From the NCBI GenBank assembly GCA_002633025.1, contig NMRB01001074.1:75088-139087 (forward strand): DNA of 64,000 bases, given 5' to 3'. A program made the position numbers and the translations under genes. Each line of letters opens with the position of its first letter. Position 1 is the first letter of the stretch. The notes under the pieces are model-generated. The model worked only from the letters and a program-made list of their open reading frames with translations. It was not told the origin of the DNA and ran no database searches. This DNA is from Notospermus geniculatus. Taxonomy: Eukaryota > Nemertea > Pilidiophora > Heteronemertea > Lineidae. Positions 29,480 to 40,592 of this stretch are shown here, piece after piece.

Positions 29480-29689
29480 ATGCCTTATTCCAATACTGCT
29501 GAGATGTGCCGTAAGCTGGAAGAAACCAACATGGGCTTGCGAGAAAGTGTGGCGCTCAAGCGTGGACCTGTCTCCCAGTCTGTTCAAGAGATGGTGAAGT
29601 ATTGTTCCGAGCATATAGATAACGACCCTCTAATCTACCCCGTTAAGGACAACCCATTCAGGACGAAGAGCAAGTGCAGTGTACTGTGA
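29480..29689 (+). CDS. G-protein gamma subunit 2 of cluster (CAAX CSVL)
   Basis: A 69-residue G-gamma subunit. Key parts are the N-terminal coiled-coil helix (MCRKLEETNMGLRESV), YCSEHIDNDPLIYP, the DNPFRTKSK motif and a terminal CSVL prenylation box favouring geranylgeranyl. A splice acceptor (AATGACAG) ends at 29475, four bases before the ATG. The coding exon starts only about 500 bp after the end of the previous paralog. It is either a separate gene or an alternative last exon sharing a 5' untranslated exon with its neighbour; the sequence does not decide between these. Confidence 0.92.
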   Translation: MPYSNTAEMCRKLEETNMGLRESVALKRGPVSQSVQEMVKYCSEHIDNDPLIYPVKDNPFRTKSKCSVL

Positions 29690-30611
29690 TCTGTCGACAT
29701 CAGTTAACCCATTCCAACCTTGAACTTATTTATGTAATCTTTAGACACAAAATTGTATTTGTTGAAAAGAAGAAAATGTGTTTTGAAAGGGAAAGCGGTT
29801 CTGGAGAATCGCCATGTGCACACTTGTAGATTTTCAAACGAGTTAGGATTCCTATTTTATAACAAAATTTCTATAAATATTTATTGGCCTGATACTGTAG
29901 GAACTTGGCATTGCTGTACAGTTTAAAAACCATTTAGAAGTGTACATTTTGTATCTACTGCTTTCAAGAATTCCTTTGATCTAACAGTTAACTCCAAGAA
30001 TACTCCCATATTGAACTGAAAGGAGAAATGCCATCGATACAAGGGACGTTTTTCTGGGCTACCCTGTAGATCTTACTTACCATTTGTGCCTTTCATAAAC
30101 GCACCAGAATCATATGGGCAACACGATTTTCTATCACTTTTCTTCCAAAAAACACTTGTGTATTGAGAGAGAACATTGTGTGAGCATGCATTGTACTGTA
30201 GATTTTAGATATTTTGTGTACCATTTCATAGTCATGGCCTATCAGGTATCCTTCAGATGGTATGACTTGGTATGTGGTTTAGACACTGATGAGTTTACAA
30301 GGATAGAATAAGAGGATAGCAAGCAACATACTAGATGTTTCTGAACGTATGTCCACAGAAAGATTCGTTAATACAGGCAGAGAATACATGGAGGCCTACT
30401 GCTTTTTTCGATATTCTTGCAAAATAGTGACTAGGCCACGTAGAGAGGAATTATTTATTCATATATTTGAGATATGATGTAATTACCCAGAGTCCATTAT
30501 TAAAATACTATAATGGTTTATGTCATCGCTTTTCTAACTTATTTATGTTACCGTACTTGCCCTGTTTGTGGTTAGGGTTGGTGCTGTAACATCAGATTTT
30601 CCTGTGTTTGG

Positions 30612-30856
30612 TTGTCTGATAGTCAGTCATCGCTGCAGAAAATAACCGCTCTGTTTCTGCAAGTATACAATGTAGCTAGCGTACATGTATCATTCGATTC
30701 TATGAAATTTACGCGTTGTCGACAAACAACCGTTTCAATACCGCCCAAACCATGCGTCGCGCGCAGGACGCGGGTCCACCACTCCAAAATGATCTCCGAT
30801 GCTAAGACGGAGGTGCGTAAATTGCCAAGATTGGACATGTTGGATTGGAATGGAAG
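30612..30856 (+). other. Possible 5' untranslated exon ahead of the third G-gamma gene
   Basis: A GC-richer stretch ends at a plausible donor, GGAATGGAAG|GTGAGA, after 30856. A second small segment at 31648-31717 is framed by the strong acceptor TATTTTTCAG and the strong donor ATCAG|GTAAGT. Both precede the third G-gamma coding exon in the right orientation. Evidence is splice-site appearance only; the start of the first segment is not defined. Confidence 0.35.
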
Positions 30857-31226
30857 GTGAGAAAACACCAAAACATCAAATAAAACAGTTGAACTTTTCT
30901 TCTAATATGTTACTTTTCTTGAATTTCTTACCATAGTAATATTCTAGGTTTCTTGCTTGGTGGGTAACGAACGTAAGTTGAGCATGCGCATATGACGATG
31001 CTTCAATGTTGTTCAGTGTATGTGTAGATGTTGTGCGTTGCGTTGTTCCTTCTGAGCATGGTAAGAAGGCATTTAGTCTTGATAGAATCCTGCATGAGTT
31101 TCCTAGATGTGGATTTTGATAAACTCGTCAAGACGGCGATTGGTGGGGAGGGCACCACTGGAAGTGTAAGGAGCCACGTTTGGTGTTATTCATCAAGTCA
31201 CCGTAGTAACGTAATCAATCTGGAGC

Positions 31227-31321
31227 CATGTTCCCGAAGCCGTCGTTAGGTTAACGATGTCGTTAAAACTGGGAAAATGCATAGCGTAATACGTTAACCT
31301 AACGACGGCTTCGGGAACATG
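31227..31321. mobile_element. Palindromic miniature element
   Basis: Arms of about 30 bp, beginning CATGTTCCCGAAGCCGTCG and ending with the complement, enclose about 30 bp of unique sequence. It may fold into a hairpin. Confidence 0.8.
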
Positions 31322-31743
31322 GGTCCTGGTCCCTTGAGGACAATTGCTCCTTGGGTTCGAGGCCAGTCATAGCATCTGGTTGCATCCTCATCCCTGTTGC
31401 CGTCGCACGGTGAACCGGGTGCAGTCCACTTGGATGCCGTCGCCCAGCAGAAAACCACGTTCTTTCAAAGAAAGAACATCGGTGACAACCGATGTCGGCC
31501 CCAATTATGAGTAAGGTACATCACCAACTGCCCAAACTCTCAAGAAGGCCTTGATGACGTCATGACGAAGTTCCATTGAAATTCACAACTGGTGAATCAC
31601 CAGCCTCAATCCAATCATCAGTGCTGACGGTTCCCTATATTTTTCAGCCCAAATCCTGACCAAGGCGACCTTCGTTTGCCACTTTCTGTAGTAATTTCCA
31701 CACGAGAGAACGATCAGGTAAGTCTTGTCATTGCAACAGATGA

Positions 31744-31871
31744 GTTTCGCTCGCTAGCAGCCATCTTGTCGAGAATTAGGTCATCACCATGGGAACTCTC
31801 TTCCCGACTGACAGATGATTGGTTCTCCCCATGACGACGACCTAATTTGGCAAGATGGCTGCTGGCGAAAC
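31744..31871. mobile_element. Palindromic miniature element with CAAGATGGCTGC ends
   Basis: Inverted ends contain GTTTCGC, GCAGCCATCTTG and AATTAGGTC, mirrored at the right end. The arms carry AAGATGGC-type motifs like those bound by YY1; that resemblance is only an observation. Confidence 0.75.
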
Positions 31872-32790
31872 TGGTGCTACATCTGATTGCGTGACTCCTG
31901 TCATCATCAAATTGTGGTTTCTCTTCACAAATCACTTAATGTGCGTGCTGTTGCTACCGAAACCTTTCATAATCTGTTGTCCGTCAAGGCACTTGAGTTC
32001 AGTCAGTTTGGTCAAGCTTCTTTTTCGTGAAAACAACAGTTTTTATGCTGATAAGTTCAGTTGAGTTATTTTCACTTCACTTACGTTGCGTAGCACCCCA
32101 GACCACTGTCAGTTTCTCTGTACTGTGCAGTGCCACTGTTTGCAGCTTTACAATAGGGGCCGTCCATTTCCTTGAAATCACAATGGGAGGGGTTCTCTAA
32201 GAGTATGAGGGGGAGCTATCATTGCTGGTCAAATTGCCAGCCAGTACTAGAGCTAACTGTGACCCGTGCTGTACATCAACTGGCAGTAGGCCTTCCGGTG
32301 TGAAAGGAAAGGGCGTCCAAGGAATGGCGGTTCCACATACAATAGCCTGCTATTGCATGTGGATATTGGATGTCTTTGTGGTGTGGATGGCTCCTAGTAT
32401 TTCTTTCCCCTCGTAAGCAATGCCAGTCTGATTTCTGCTTTGATCTTGCTTCCGTTGCCAACTTGTGTGGGTCTTAAGTTCCCTCTGTTTACCGTTTTCA
32501 AATCAGTGCAGCGCCGCTCTGGTGGCAACACGAAAACTAAGGCCTGGGATTCCTTACATCGTGACAGGAATTGGTCACGTGGTCAAGGTCATGTGACCCT
32601 GGTTGTAGTTGTTGTCTGCACCAGATTGCTGCTGCATCGATTCCAATTTCATCCCGGTGGTGAAGTTGTTCATTTTCTCACCACTAGGTGCAGGACTTTC
32701 CACTGCTTCTGCATGCCTTGCTTTGGTTGCATGTTTCTTTGACCATGCATGTTTTTTTCTTTTACATTGCCATAGGCTGCAGTATACGGG

Positions 32791-32991
32791 ATGTCTCAGA
32801 TCGCTGGCCAGCAAAAGGTCCTACAGCATCTGCGCCAAGAGGCGGCCATCCAACGCAAAATGGTGTCCGAGTGCATACAGGACTTGATCAAATTCACTGA
32901 GGACAATTTACCTTCGGACTGCTTGGTCAATGGTATTCCGAATAAGAAAAATAACCCGTTCCAAGAGAAATCGGGATGCGCATTAATCTGA
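32791..32991 (+). CDS. G-protein gamma subunit 3 of cluster (CAAX CALI)
   Basis: A 66-residue G-gamma subunit, shorter than its neighbours at the N-terminus. Visible are the amphipathic helix (QQKVLQHLRQEAAIQRKMV), the LPSDCLVNGIP segment, the conserved NNPFQEKSG and a terminal CALI box. Ile at the last position is unusual for the family and leaves the prenyl type open. An acceptor (TTACATTGCCATAG) ends at 32775, fifteen bases before the ATG. AATAAA near 33858 could be its polyadenylation signal. Confidence 0.92.
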   Translation: MSQIAGQQKVLQHLRQEAAIQRKMVSECIQDLIKFTEDNLPSDCLVNGIPNKKNNPFQEKSGCALI

Positions 32992-34223
32992 GAATGTTGG
33001 GAACTTGATCTGTACACAATATTTTTTTGTTATAACCAGATAACCTGTAAAGACTTGAAGCCATTGAAATCCAAAATGTGGTACTTAACTAAAAATGCTG
33101 AAAATCAAGGAATGTACTTAGCAATTGTATGGAGAGTGCTCACCGAGAGCTTTCAAATGAGTAGTTCAGTGTTGTTAAGTTGTCATCACGTCCATCTGTT
33201 GAAGAGATGGACGGCATCACACGTCTTGTCCTCACAAATTTAACGTACTTTTGGTCACTCAACAGTTATCAGGGATAGTTAGGACTGGCTCCCTACGTCA
33301 CCATCCCAAACGAAGGTGATGTGGAGAGTGGGCGCTAAGGGTCCCTTATAATCTCGGAGTAGTAGGCCTACTGATGGTGACAAATGTGGCGATTGGTCAA
33401 GGCAGTGCAGGACACGAGTTAGAACCAATAAATGATACGTCTTCATTCCAAATGCTTCCTATACCGGCCGATCACGCTCAAATCTGTTCAGTATTCTCTG
33501 GATGTGTCACACGTTTTACTTGCTTCTATTCGTTTTGAGGTTTCATATACATGTATATATTTCGTTTGCTTGTTTCAGTTACCGTTGCTTTTAAACATTG
33601 TACTGATCTCCTAGTTAGTACCTCATCATCACGTGGTCTTGTCTTCTTCACACAGTTAGTTCCTACGATGAGTTAACTTTGACGACTTTCGCGATGAAAG
33701 CGAAAACCTTGGCAGAAATTACAAATAAGTGAAAATGTCTGTGTCACTTGTCTGTTGTCTCATGTGTAAACTAGGCCTACGTAGCCTGCTCAAATCGTTT
33801 GAGTTGATCACTGGAGCACGAGGGGTGTGTATCGATGCGTTGTGACTAAGTATATTGAAATAAAAGTATATCAATCATTCCTCGATGTCAACAAAATCCT
33901 ACTCTCGTTTCTCACCAGCCTTGATAGAATGTTCGGAAAACAGACAAGATACATTTAGGTGTCATTCTCGCAACCAGCGTCTTCACAACTGCTCCACTCC
34001 TCGCACTGTGAAGGGATACGACCGCATCAATGACCTGAGATTCTCAGGGTGGATATACAATGTAGGCCTACGACATACTGCAGTAGGGCACCCGACTCCG
34101 TCACGGCGAAGGATAGGAACCACTCGACCTGCCAGACGATCCGCAAATTCCACGTCTTGATTCGAAGGCTAAAGGCGCTGCGCTCATCCACGTGAAATCG
34201 TCCGTAGAAGAGACACATATAAT

Positions 34224-34350
34224 AGATGCGGTTCGTGCTCCGGTGCGGCAACAGTCGACTGACCCGACTGAATGATGAGTCGAGCAGCATTGGGTCAGTC
34301 AACTTTAAAAACATCCCCACCGTTGCCGCACCGGAACACGAACCGCATCT
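34224..34350. mobile_element. Palindromic miniature element
   Basis: It begins AGATGCGGTTCGTGCTCCGG and ends with the near complement. Inner segments GACTGACCC and GGGTCAGTC extend the pairing. Confidence 0.78.
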
Positions 34351-35935
34351 GTGTGTCTTAAGCTTGGTGTTCCCGTGAGTCCTACCGAAATCACAATGAT
34401 GAATTGCCCGTGGGTAGATACATATGTAGCTAACTCGCGTGGAGGCCATCTTCCACCCAAACTGCTAGGTCATGGTGAAAAGATACGAACAATCCTTTCA
34501 AGGACAAGGGCGGCTGTATCGTTTTATAAGAAAGAAAATAACTCTTCTAAACTCTTAAGTAATATATCAAGTTGTTTTTCACACGGGCTGGGCGTGAAAC
34601 GGCTGTATGCTACCATGTCAAGATTGGGGGTCGATCTGATAGAAAAAAATGTCTGAAAAATTGATAAAAAACGTAGTATTGAATTCATGGCCTTCTGAAA
34701 TTGGAGGAGGCAATGCATGAAATACAGGCCAGGAGTGGTCGTACTTATAAAGCTTTCGAAAACTGATAGATAGTGATAGCCTTTAATACGTCTTTTGTGA
34801 GAAATGATGTCAATTATGAAGTCGCCTCCAGTCTTGACCAAGATCATCCTTTGCAGAGTTTCACGTCCAGTGATGATGATGGTCAGTGATGATTTGATCA
34901 GATCCATTTGAATTAAAATTGATAATTATCAAAGATCATACCATGCTTCTGTGATGGAGGGCCTATAATGATTCAAAATTTGTCAAAGGCGAAACAATAT
35001 CCAAGAAGAATTACGTGGTGTTTTTTTCATTTCTTTCGTCTGCCCTCCATCCTAGAAGGAGCACGAACGTGTTGTATACACAAGTCATGAACGCATCACA
35101 AAGTCGCCCTTTCGCCATGTTTGCTGCCAGCTTCGTACTAGTTCTTTATGAGAAAACTGGCGGAAGGGTTCCGAGATGTGGGCTGTGAAATGTCTGTAAT
35201 GTGGTCTGCGGACGACTTTCATCGGCAACACCATGTAAATTTACTCCCTATGTATAATATTGTGTGAAAAAAACTTGTGCGTGTGTGGAGACAGTCTGAA
35301 CCTTTGTTGCAAAAGAAAGGAACTAGAATGTCATGGGTGCCGATGAGAATCTCGTCCCCAGGCCTTGCAACATTTCATTCACGTGCTCCTATAATTTAGC
35401 GTGTGTCGGCTAACAACTGTGACCGCTATAACATCATGAAACACGATCAGCCCTCAGTGAGATATCATGACATAGCCGACTCATTCTGTTGTATATTATG
35501 TAGCTATGTAATGAATGTGTATACACACCGCTCGTACATCAGCATCAAACTATGCTATCTTATACACCGGGCCACCATTCATTGCCTGCATTCACTGAGA
35601 GTAATTCTAGAAGACCCCTGTTCTCATCTCGTCTTTCCGTACACAATGAATGCACAGTGGATCGCGTGCAATCATACCACGGATTGGCGATTGATCCCAG
35701 ACGACACAACTCAACACTGCATTGCATTTCTCTTCTTGTACCACACCCTCCTAGCTGTCTCATGGAGGCCAAAACTGAAACTACCGGTATTTCTAGATGA
35801 CTCATTCAAAACGTCTCCGTAAAGTTCTAATATCGCAGTAAAATGAAGGGAAAATGTGAAAAGGAGAAGTTTCCGACTGATAGGCCTACCCGTCAGTCTC
35901 GTTTTCGCCTTTCCATAGCGAGGCTTGGGGCGATG

Positions 35936-36069
35936 GCCTCGAATACACACCGCGCATGTGCGCGGTGACGAAGAGAGCGAGCGCTAAGAACCCCTGATGT
36001 TATCGGGATGCTTGTCTGTAGGATGGTCAAATCGGATCTTTGGTCCCTGCTGGTGTCTGTATTCGAGGC
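35936..36069. mobile_element. Palindromic element with an internal CG-rich palindrome
   Basis: The ends GCCTCGAATACACACC and GGTGTCTGTATTCGAGGC are inverted. Just inside the left end lies CACCGCGCATGTGCGCGGTG, itself nearly palindromic. Confidence 0.65.
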
Positions 36070-38450
36070 TATAGTTCCCGCAGCCCTCGTTCTGGCGAAA
36101 CACCAAACTGCATCCGACTGACGGGTGTCGGCGGAAAGCGTTGTGTAGTCACATTTCGCGTTTCCATGGTGTCAGGGGCTTTCTCCTTATATAACAGTAA
36201 GGTATGATCTTTTTACCAATGTATATGAAGAAAAGAGAGGTCGATACCCACAGCTTTCTTGACGAAAACAGTCGTATAAGATTTTGAAATGTTCCGGGTT
36301 GAATCTTGATGGTTGATAACCTTTCGACGTCTGTCAAAGGCATGGATGTATTTCATATTATCATTTGCATGTGAATCACTCATCGTCACTCGCTTGTAAA
36401 CTCTGTCATAATCATTAGAATGTATTTGATGGCCATGGATATGATCACTCGAGACAAGTCGACTTGAATTTTCAGCTCTCATTTGACAGATTCTCAATGC
36501 CGATGTCAGAAACTCGAATGACTTCTGGTTGTTGGCCCATTGAGTCTGGCGATTACTGCCTAACTTGCTTAAAGTTTCACGAATTCAGCGATGTTGCCTT
36601 CACACGTCTATGTTTCTAAGTGCCTTCCACTTATCCACTTCTTTGGATAGAAAAGCTTGGCTGCGAAATCCGAGGAGTCCATTTTCAGTCCCCAGGCGAG
36701 CAGTTCAATCCATTGCTATCTCTTTTTCAACACCATGGGACAAACCCAGGTGACGAAGTATTGCTGTAGTCAAAAATGCGATCTAAATTCAGAGAAAATA
36801 AAACTACGTGTATTTTCGAGTTGTGAGTATCATGTCTGTGGCAGAGAGTGTCATTGCGGTTGGTTTGGTTGGACTGTGTCTGATCCCTTGACTCTTCATG
36901 TAGACGTCACCTGACTTGGTCAATCCTCTTCGTACAGGTTCGGCAAGCATCGGTCAACGTCGGTTATCTTTCGAGGGGTAGAGTCAATCTCGCTAGTCCA
37001 GAGGTACGGCGTTCCGTCAAGGTGAAACCCTCTGACCTCTGCGTTGGAGAAAGGGGGTAGAGTGGACTTGGTCATGGCGGCCACAAGTCTATTGCTGTGG
37101 TGGACGTAACTTTCGGGTGTTGTGTGGATACATTGCACACACACACAGTTTTGACTTTCCACTTTTGAGCAGAAAAGAAAGGCGTCAGAATTTCAATTGT
37201 TGATTGAATAATCCTAACAAACAATCAGCCAGAGTTTAACCAGGCCAACCAGAGTTAGTTCCAATTATTTATATTATTTTAAAGCGTAGTGTTGCGTATA
37301 AAACTCTGCTGATTTTTTAAACAACGTGTATGCATACTCAGTGAGAACTCTATTTTTGCTAGAAAGGAATTTTCTCGCTCCTGTGTCTAGCATTTTCCCC
37401 AAGTGGACATTTCCAGCTCTTTACCATGGTTATCCGTTGAGCCAAGTCTTGCATGGAATGCGTGCTGTGGAAATGCCAACTTGGGCCTTGTTATGTTCCA
37501 AATTTGCCCCTGACTTGGTGTTGATTTTGTCACCACTGGAATTAACTTGGATTGTAGCAATCGAACTAACCAACCCACGGCTGCGTTCTCCTGGCTTGGT
37601 TGTAGCTTGCAGAAGTAGCGGTATACAATGTATTGCTAGTGGACTTCCTGGTACACTTTCTCGGAATATGGCCAGCGGTAGTAAAGCTGTAGTTGTTTTC
37701 ACTTGTATGATGAAACATACAATATTTGGAAATCCAAGTTGTACTCTGTAATTATCTTTTCATTTATTTGATGAGAGAATTCATGTCCAACGAGGTCATT
37801 GAACGGACACCGATATAAATTTGACATAAGTTTCTTGTTTCATTTAATATTTCAATGAAAACTATCTTTATTCAAAGAACAAGAGTCAAATGCCGTTGAA
37901 GGTTTGTGCACTGATCAGTCAGTCACTCACACGACACACCATTCTGTTAACAATCTGTGTGACACTTCTTTCATTGTATCACCACTTGTATGTCAGAACT
38001 CAGTAATCATTTAATAATAAACAATCTTTCTCCGTAAACTCTTACTTCTTAATCTTCCCGCAGTGTCTGCCCAGGTCGGGTTCTGGCGAACTCAAAGAAA
38101 AAGCGAATAGGGGCGGAGTGTTGCGACTGCGTTCGAGTTCTAGCGCTGTCCTGCTCTTAGGCGGTTTGAATGGAGATGAACCTATGGCCTTATGAATGTT
38201 GTCGAAGCCGAAAACTTCTCGCAGACGACGGATCAACCTCGTTGTGGCGTCGCGTCAACAATCTGACAGCGTCAGAGTGGACAGGTGGTTTCGGCGTGAC
38301 GTACATGTCCGTCCGTCATGTCCGTGTGCACTGAACTTGCTGAATGCAAGATCATGAAAATGCATGAAGAACTGCAGCCATAGGCCTAATATATCGCGTA
38401 TCTGGTGCTGCAATTTTGAAAGAGAAGAGGGCGGAAGAGACTGAGTTCGA

Positions 38451-39752
38451 ATGCTTTGTTGCATCTCGAAGGCGCCGGAGGAATCAGAGGACGAGAAGCC
38501 CCCTCCCGCCTGGACCGCAGGTCGGACACCCGTGATTCCCGGCCGTGTTGTCCAACTTGGGGACCGGTTCATTGTGATGTTGCAGAGGACGGATCAGAAG
38601 CAAGCCTTGAGACGGTCTGTGAGTCACCCGGTTCCTTCCAAATTCCATAAGTTCAAGAATCGTTTGAGGCATACGTTCTCCTTGGCGTCGCTGGGTTTAC
38701 GTGCTGCTGGTAACCAGAACGATGAGAGTTCGATTTCGAACTTGCACATGGAGACTGTCCCTGAAAAAAGCTTAGGGCTACGTCCAAATCATCACTCCTC
38801 AAACAGCGGCACCAATACTGATTGGAGTTCTGAAACTAGCCAAGGATTCTCCATGACCTCTTTACTTACGGATCTGAAAAACAGGATGGCGCGGCGGAAA
38901 AACAGACCGGATCAGTATCAGACATTCATCGGCCTACGCGAGCAACAGGACGCATGCAGCACCAAGTCGGATTGGAGTTCTGAAACTAGCCAAGAACGCT
39001 CCATGGCTTCTTTACTTACGGATCCGAAAAACAGGGTGACCCTGCGGAAAAACAGACCGGATCAGATATTCATACGCGAACAACATGGCGCATGTCAGGG
39101 AACGAATGGACGAGTGAAATTTTACATTTCTAGCAGTGAAGTAACACAGGCAGAGTTTGATCCTGATGACACTACTGAGAAAACCCGGAGTGTAAGCAGC
39201 CCAGACTGTCGTCTGCTCCGACCATATGCTCTACCCAGCACTACATCCATGCCAAGCCCGATTCTACAAGAATCGGACGGCTCTTTCAGCGACACTGCTG
39301 TCTTGATACCAGCAGAACAAGGAACAGTCTCCTTGGGCGAGGATGCGCTTGCACCAATTCCCGACACCCCCAGCCTGATCGAGAACTTGCAAACGACACC
39401 CCCAGCGGAGGATATCTCGGCAGACTGTCAACAGCCACCACTTGTGACTCTTAACACCACTTTTAGTGACCCTCGCACCCCGTCTACCGAGGTCAAAGGT
39501 CGGAGGAGAAGGGGGACGTCAAAATCACACGACGCCAATCAGGATGTCTTGGAAAGTACACGGATTGTACAGGACGAAAGTACTGCTTGCATGGACAGGA
39601 AGGTGTTATTCAAAGATGCTGACGTCACGACCATAGCAGAGGACAGGTCAACCGATGAACGCGAGTTGGAGGCAATTCTCGCGAGAGAGATCATCCGTTG
39701 CACTGAAGGCATTGGCCCAAACGGCGCACCAATCCGGGTACTTTTCGACTGA
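38451..39752 (+). CDS. Orphan protein with MLCC N-terminus and internal 50-residue repeat
   Basis: An uninterrupted 433-codon reading frame, by far the longest in the window. No family was recognised. It starts MLCCISK; neighbouring cysteines right after the initiator Met resemble the palmitoylated N-terminus of GAP-43, so lipid anchoring at a membrane is possible. A basic region follows (about residues 45-80). Two tandem units share DWSSETSQ...S.TSLLTD.KNR...RKNRPDQ (about residues 122-171 and 172-217; DNA period 150 bp). The middle is rich in Ser, Thr, Pro and Asp and is probably disordered. The acidic C-terminus ends RVLFD. In-frame divergence between the repeat units, with shared codons, supports a real coding sequence. 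Upstream exons may be missing. Function unknown. Confidence 0.75.
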   Translation: MLCCISKAPEESEDEKPPPAWTAGRTPVIPGRVVQLGDRFIVMLQRTDQKQALRRSVSHPVPSKFHKFKNRLRHTFSLASLGLRAAGNQNDESSISNLHMETVPEKSLGLRPNHHSSNSGTNTDWSSETSQGFSMTSLLTDLKNRMARRKNRPDQYQTFIGLREQQDACSTKSDWSSETSQERSMASLLTDPKNRVTLRKNRPDQIFIREQHGACQGTNGRVKFYISSSEVTQAEFDPDDTTEKTRSVSSPDCRLLRPYALPSTTSMPSPILQESDGSFSDTAVLIPAEQGTVSLGEDALAPIPDTPSLIENLQTTPPAEDISADCQQPPLVTLNTTFSDPRTPSTEVKGRRRRGTSKSHDANQDVLESTRIVQDESTACMDRKVLFKDADVTTIAEDRSTDERELEAILAREIIRCTEGIGPNGAPIRVLFD

Positions 39753-40592
39753 TTGAACTTTTCAACAATACTTCTCAGACTATGCGATATCTCAAGTTTC
39801 TTTCCCGACCTACTGGCATGACTGGATGCCTGTGATGGTTACACGTCTTTTGTGCTTCGAAACGGACATGCTCTTCGTCTTGCCCTGTATCAAAAATAGA
39901 TTATCTATTTTTGCCTGTATCCACTGGCGGCGGAGGACGCTATGACCTGGACTGTTTCAACAGCATGAATACAGTCTCGGTCACATGTAACTTTCCATCC
40001 AAAGTTCCATAGCGCATTGAATCGTCATATAAATAAAACACCGATAGATTTGAAAATCGAGTCATATTTTCAATTAAAGGTGGTTTATTGCAGGTACTCA
40101 ACCCTTTGTGTCCAGCTCTCATTCCTGAGAAAGTCAGTTGATTATGCAACCCTGATGGCTTTCAACAGTTTTGAGATTCTAAACTATACATGGACAATAG
40201 CTATACAATCGGTCGCCATGTTGTTGTCGACAGGAGTCCCTGTGCTAGGTCACATGACATTGCACCTCACTATTACATCACCGATTTACTTACTGAAAAA
40301 TAATGTTATATGTACGCCGTACATTACTTCAGTTATTTTAACGGACTATGCAGTGGTTGAGCTCACTGAGTCACTGAATTTTTATTGGGCCATATTCTAG
40401 AAGCTTCCTTCACTCTAGGTTTACCTTTTAGCTACAGGGCAGAATACAAATAAGCTTTTAGTGGACTTACAGCTGAGGAGGCTTCTAGAAACGAGCCATT
40501 AATGTGAAAAAAAACAAAGCTTTGAAACATACGAAAAGCTTCAAAACAAAAACAGCAATCGGCGAAGTCCATCTCTCCTCACACCAGTCCAA
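39753..40592. other. Intergenic: presumed 3' ends of the orphan gene and of SLC1 gene A
   Basis: A polyadenylation-like AATAAAAC occurs near 40031. No exon was recognised. The two transcripts converge here. Confidence 0.5.

Larger units (their letters stand above)
33020..38450. other. No recognised coding exon; palindromic elements
   Basis: Besides the presumed 3' UTR of the third G-gamma gene, only two palindromic elements were recognised, listed separately. Several open stretches of 80-140 codons show no family motif and no splice context, and were not called. Confidence 0.45.

Noticed and set aside
34027-34449. Minus-strand frame of 140 codons
   Set aside because: It reads through the palindromic element at 34224-34350, so its length comes from a repeat.
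35403-35822. Plus-strand frame of 139 codons
   Set aside because: No family similarity; overlapping frames of similar length exist in other phases, which argues for chance.
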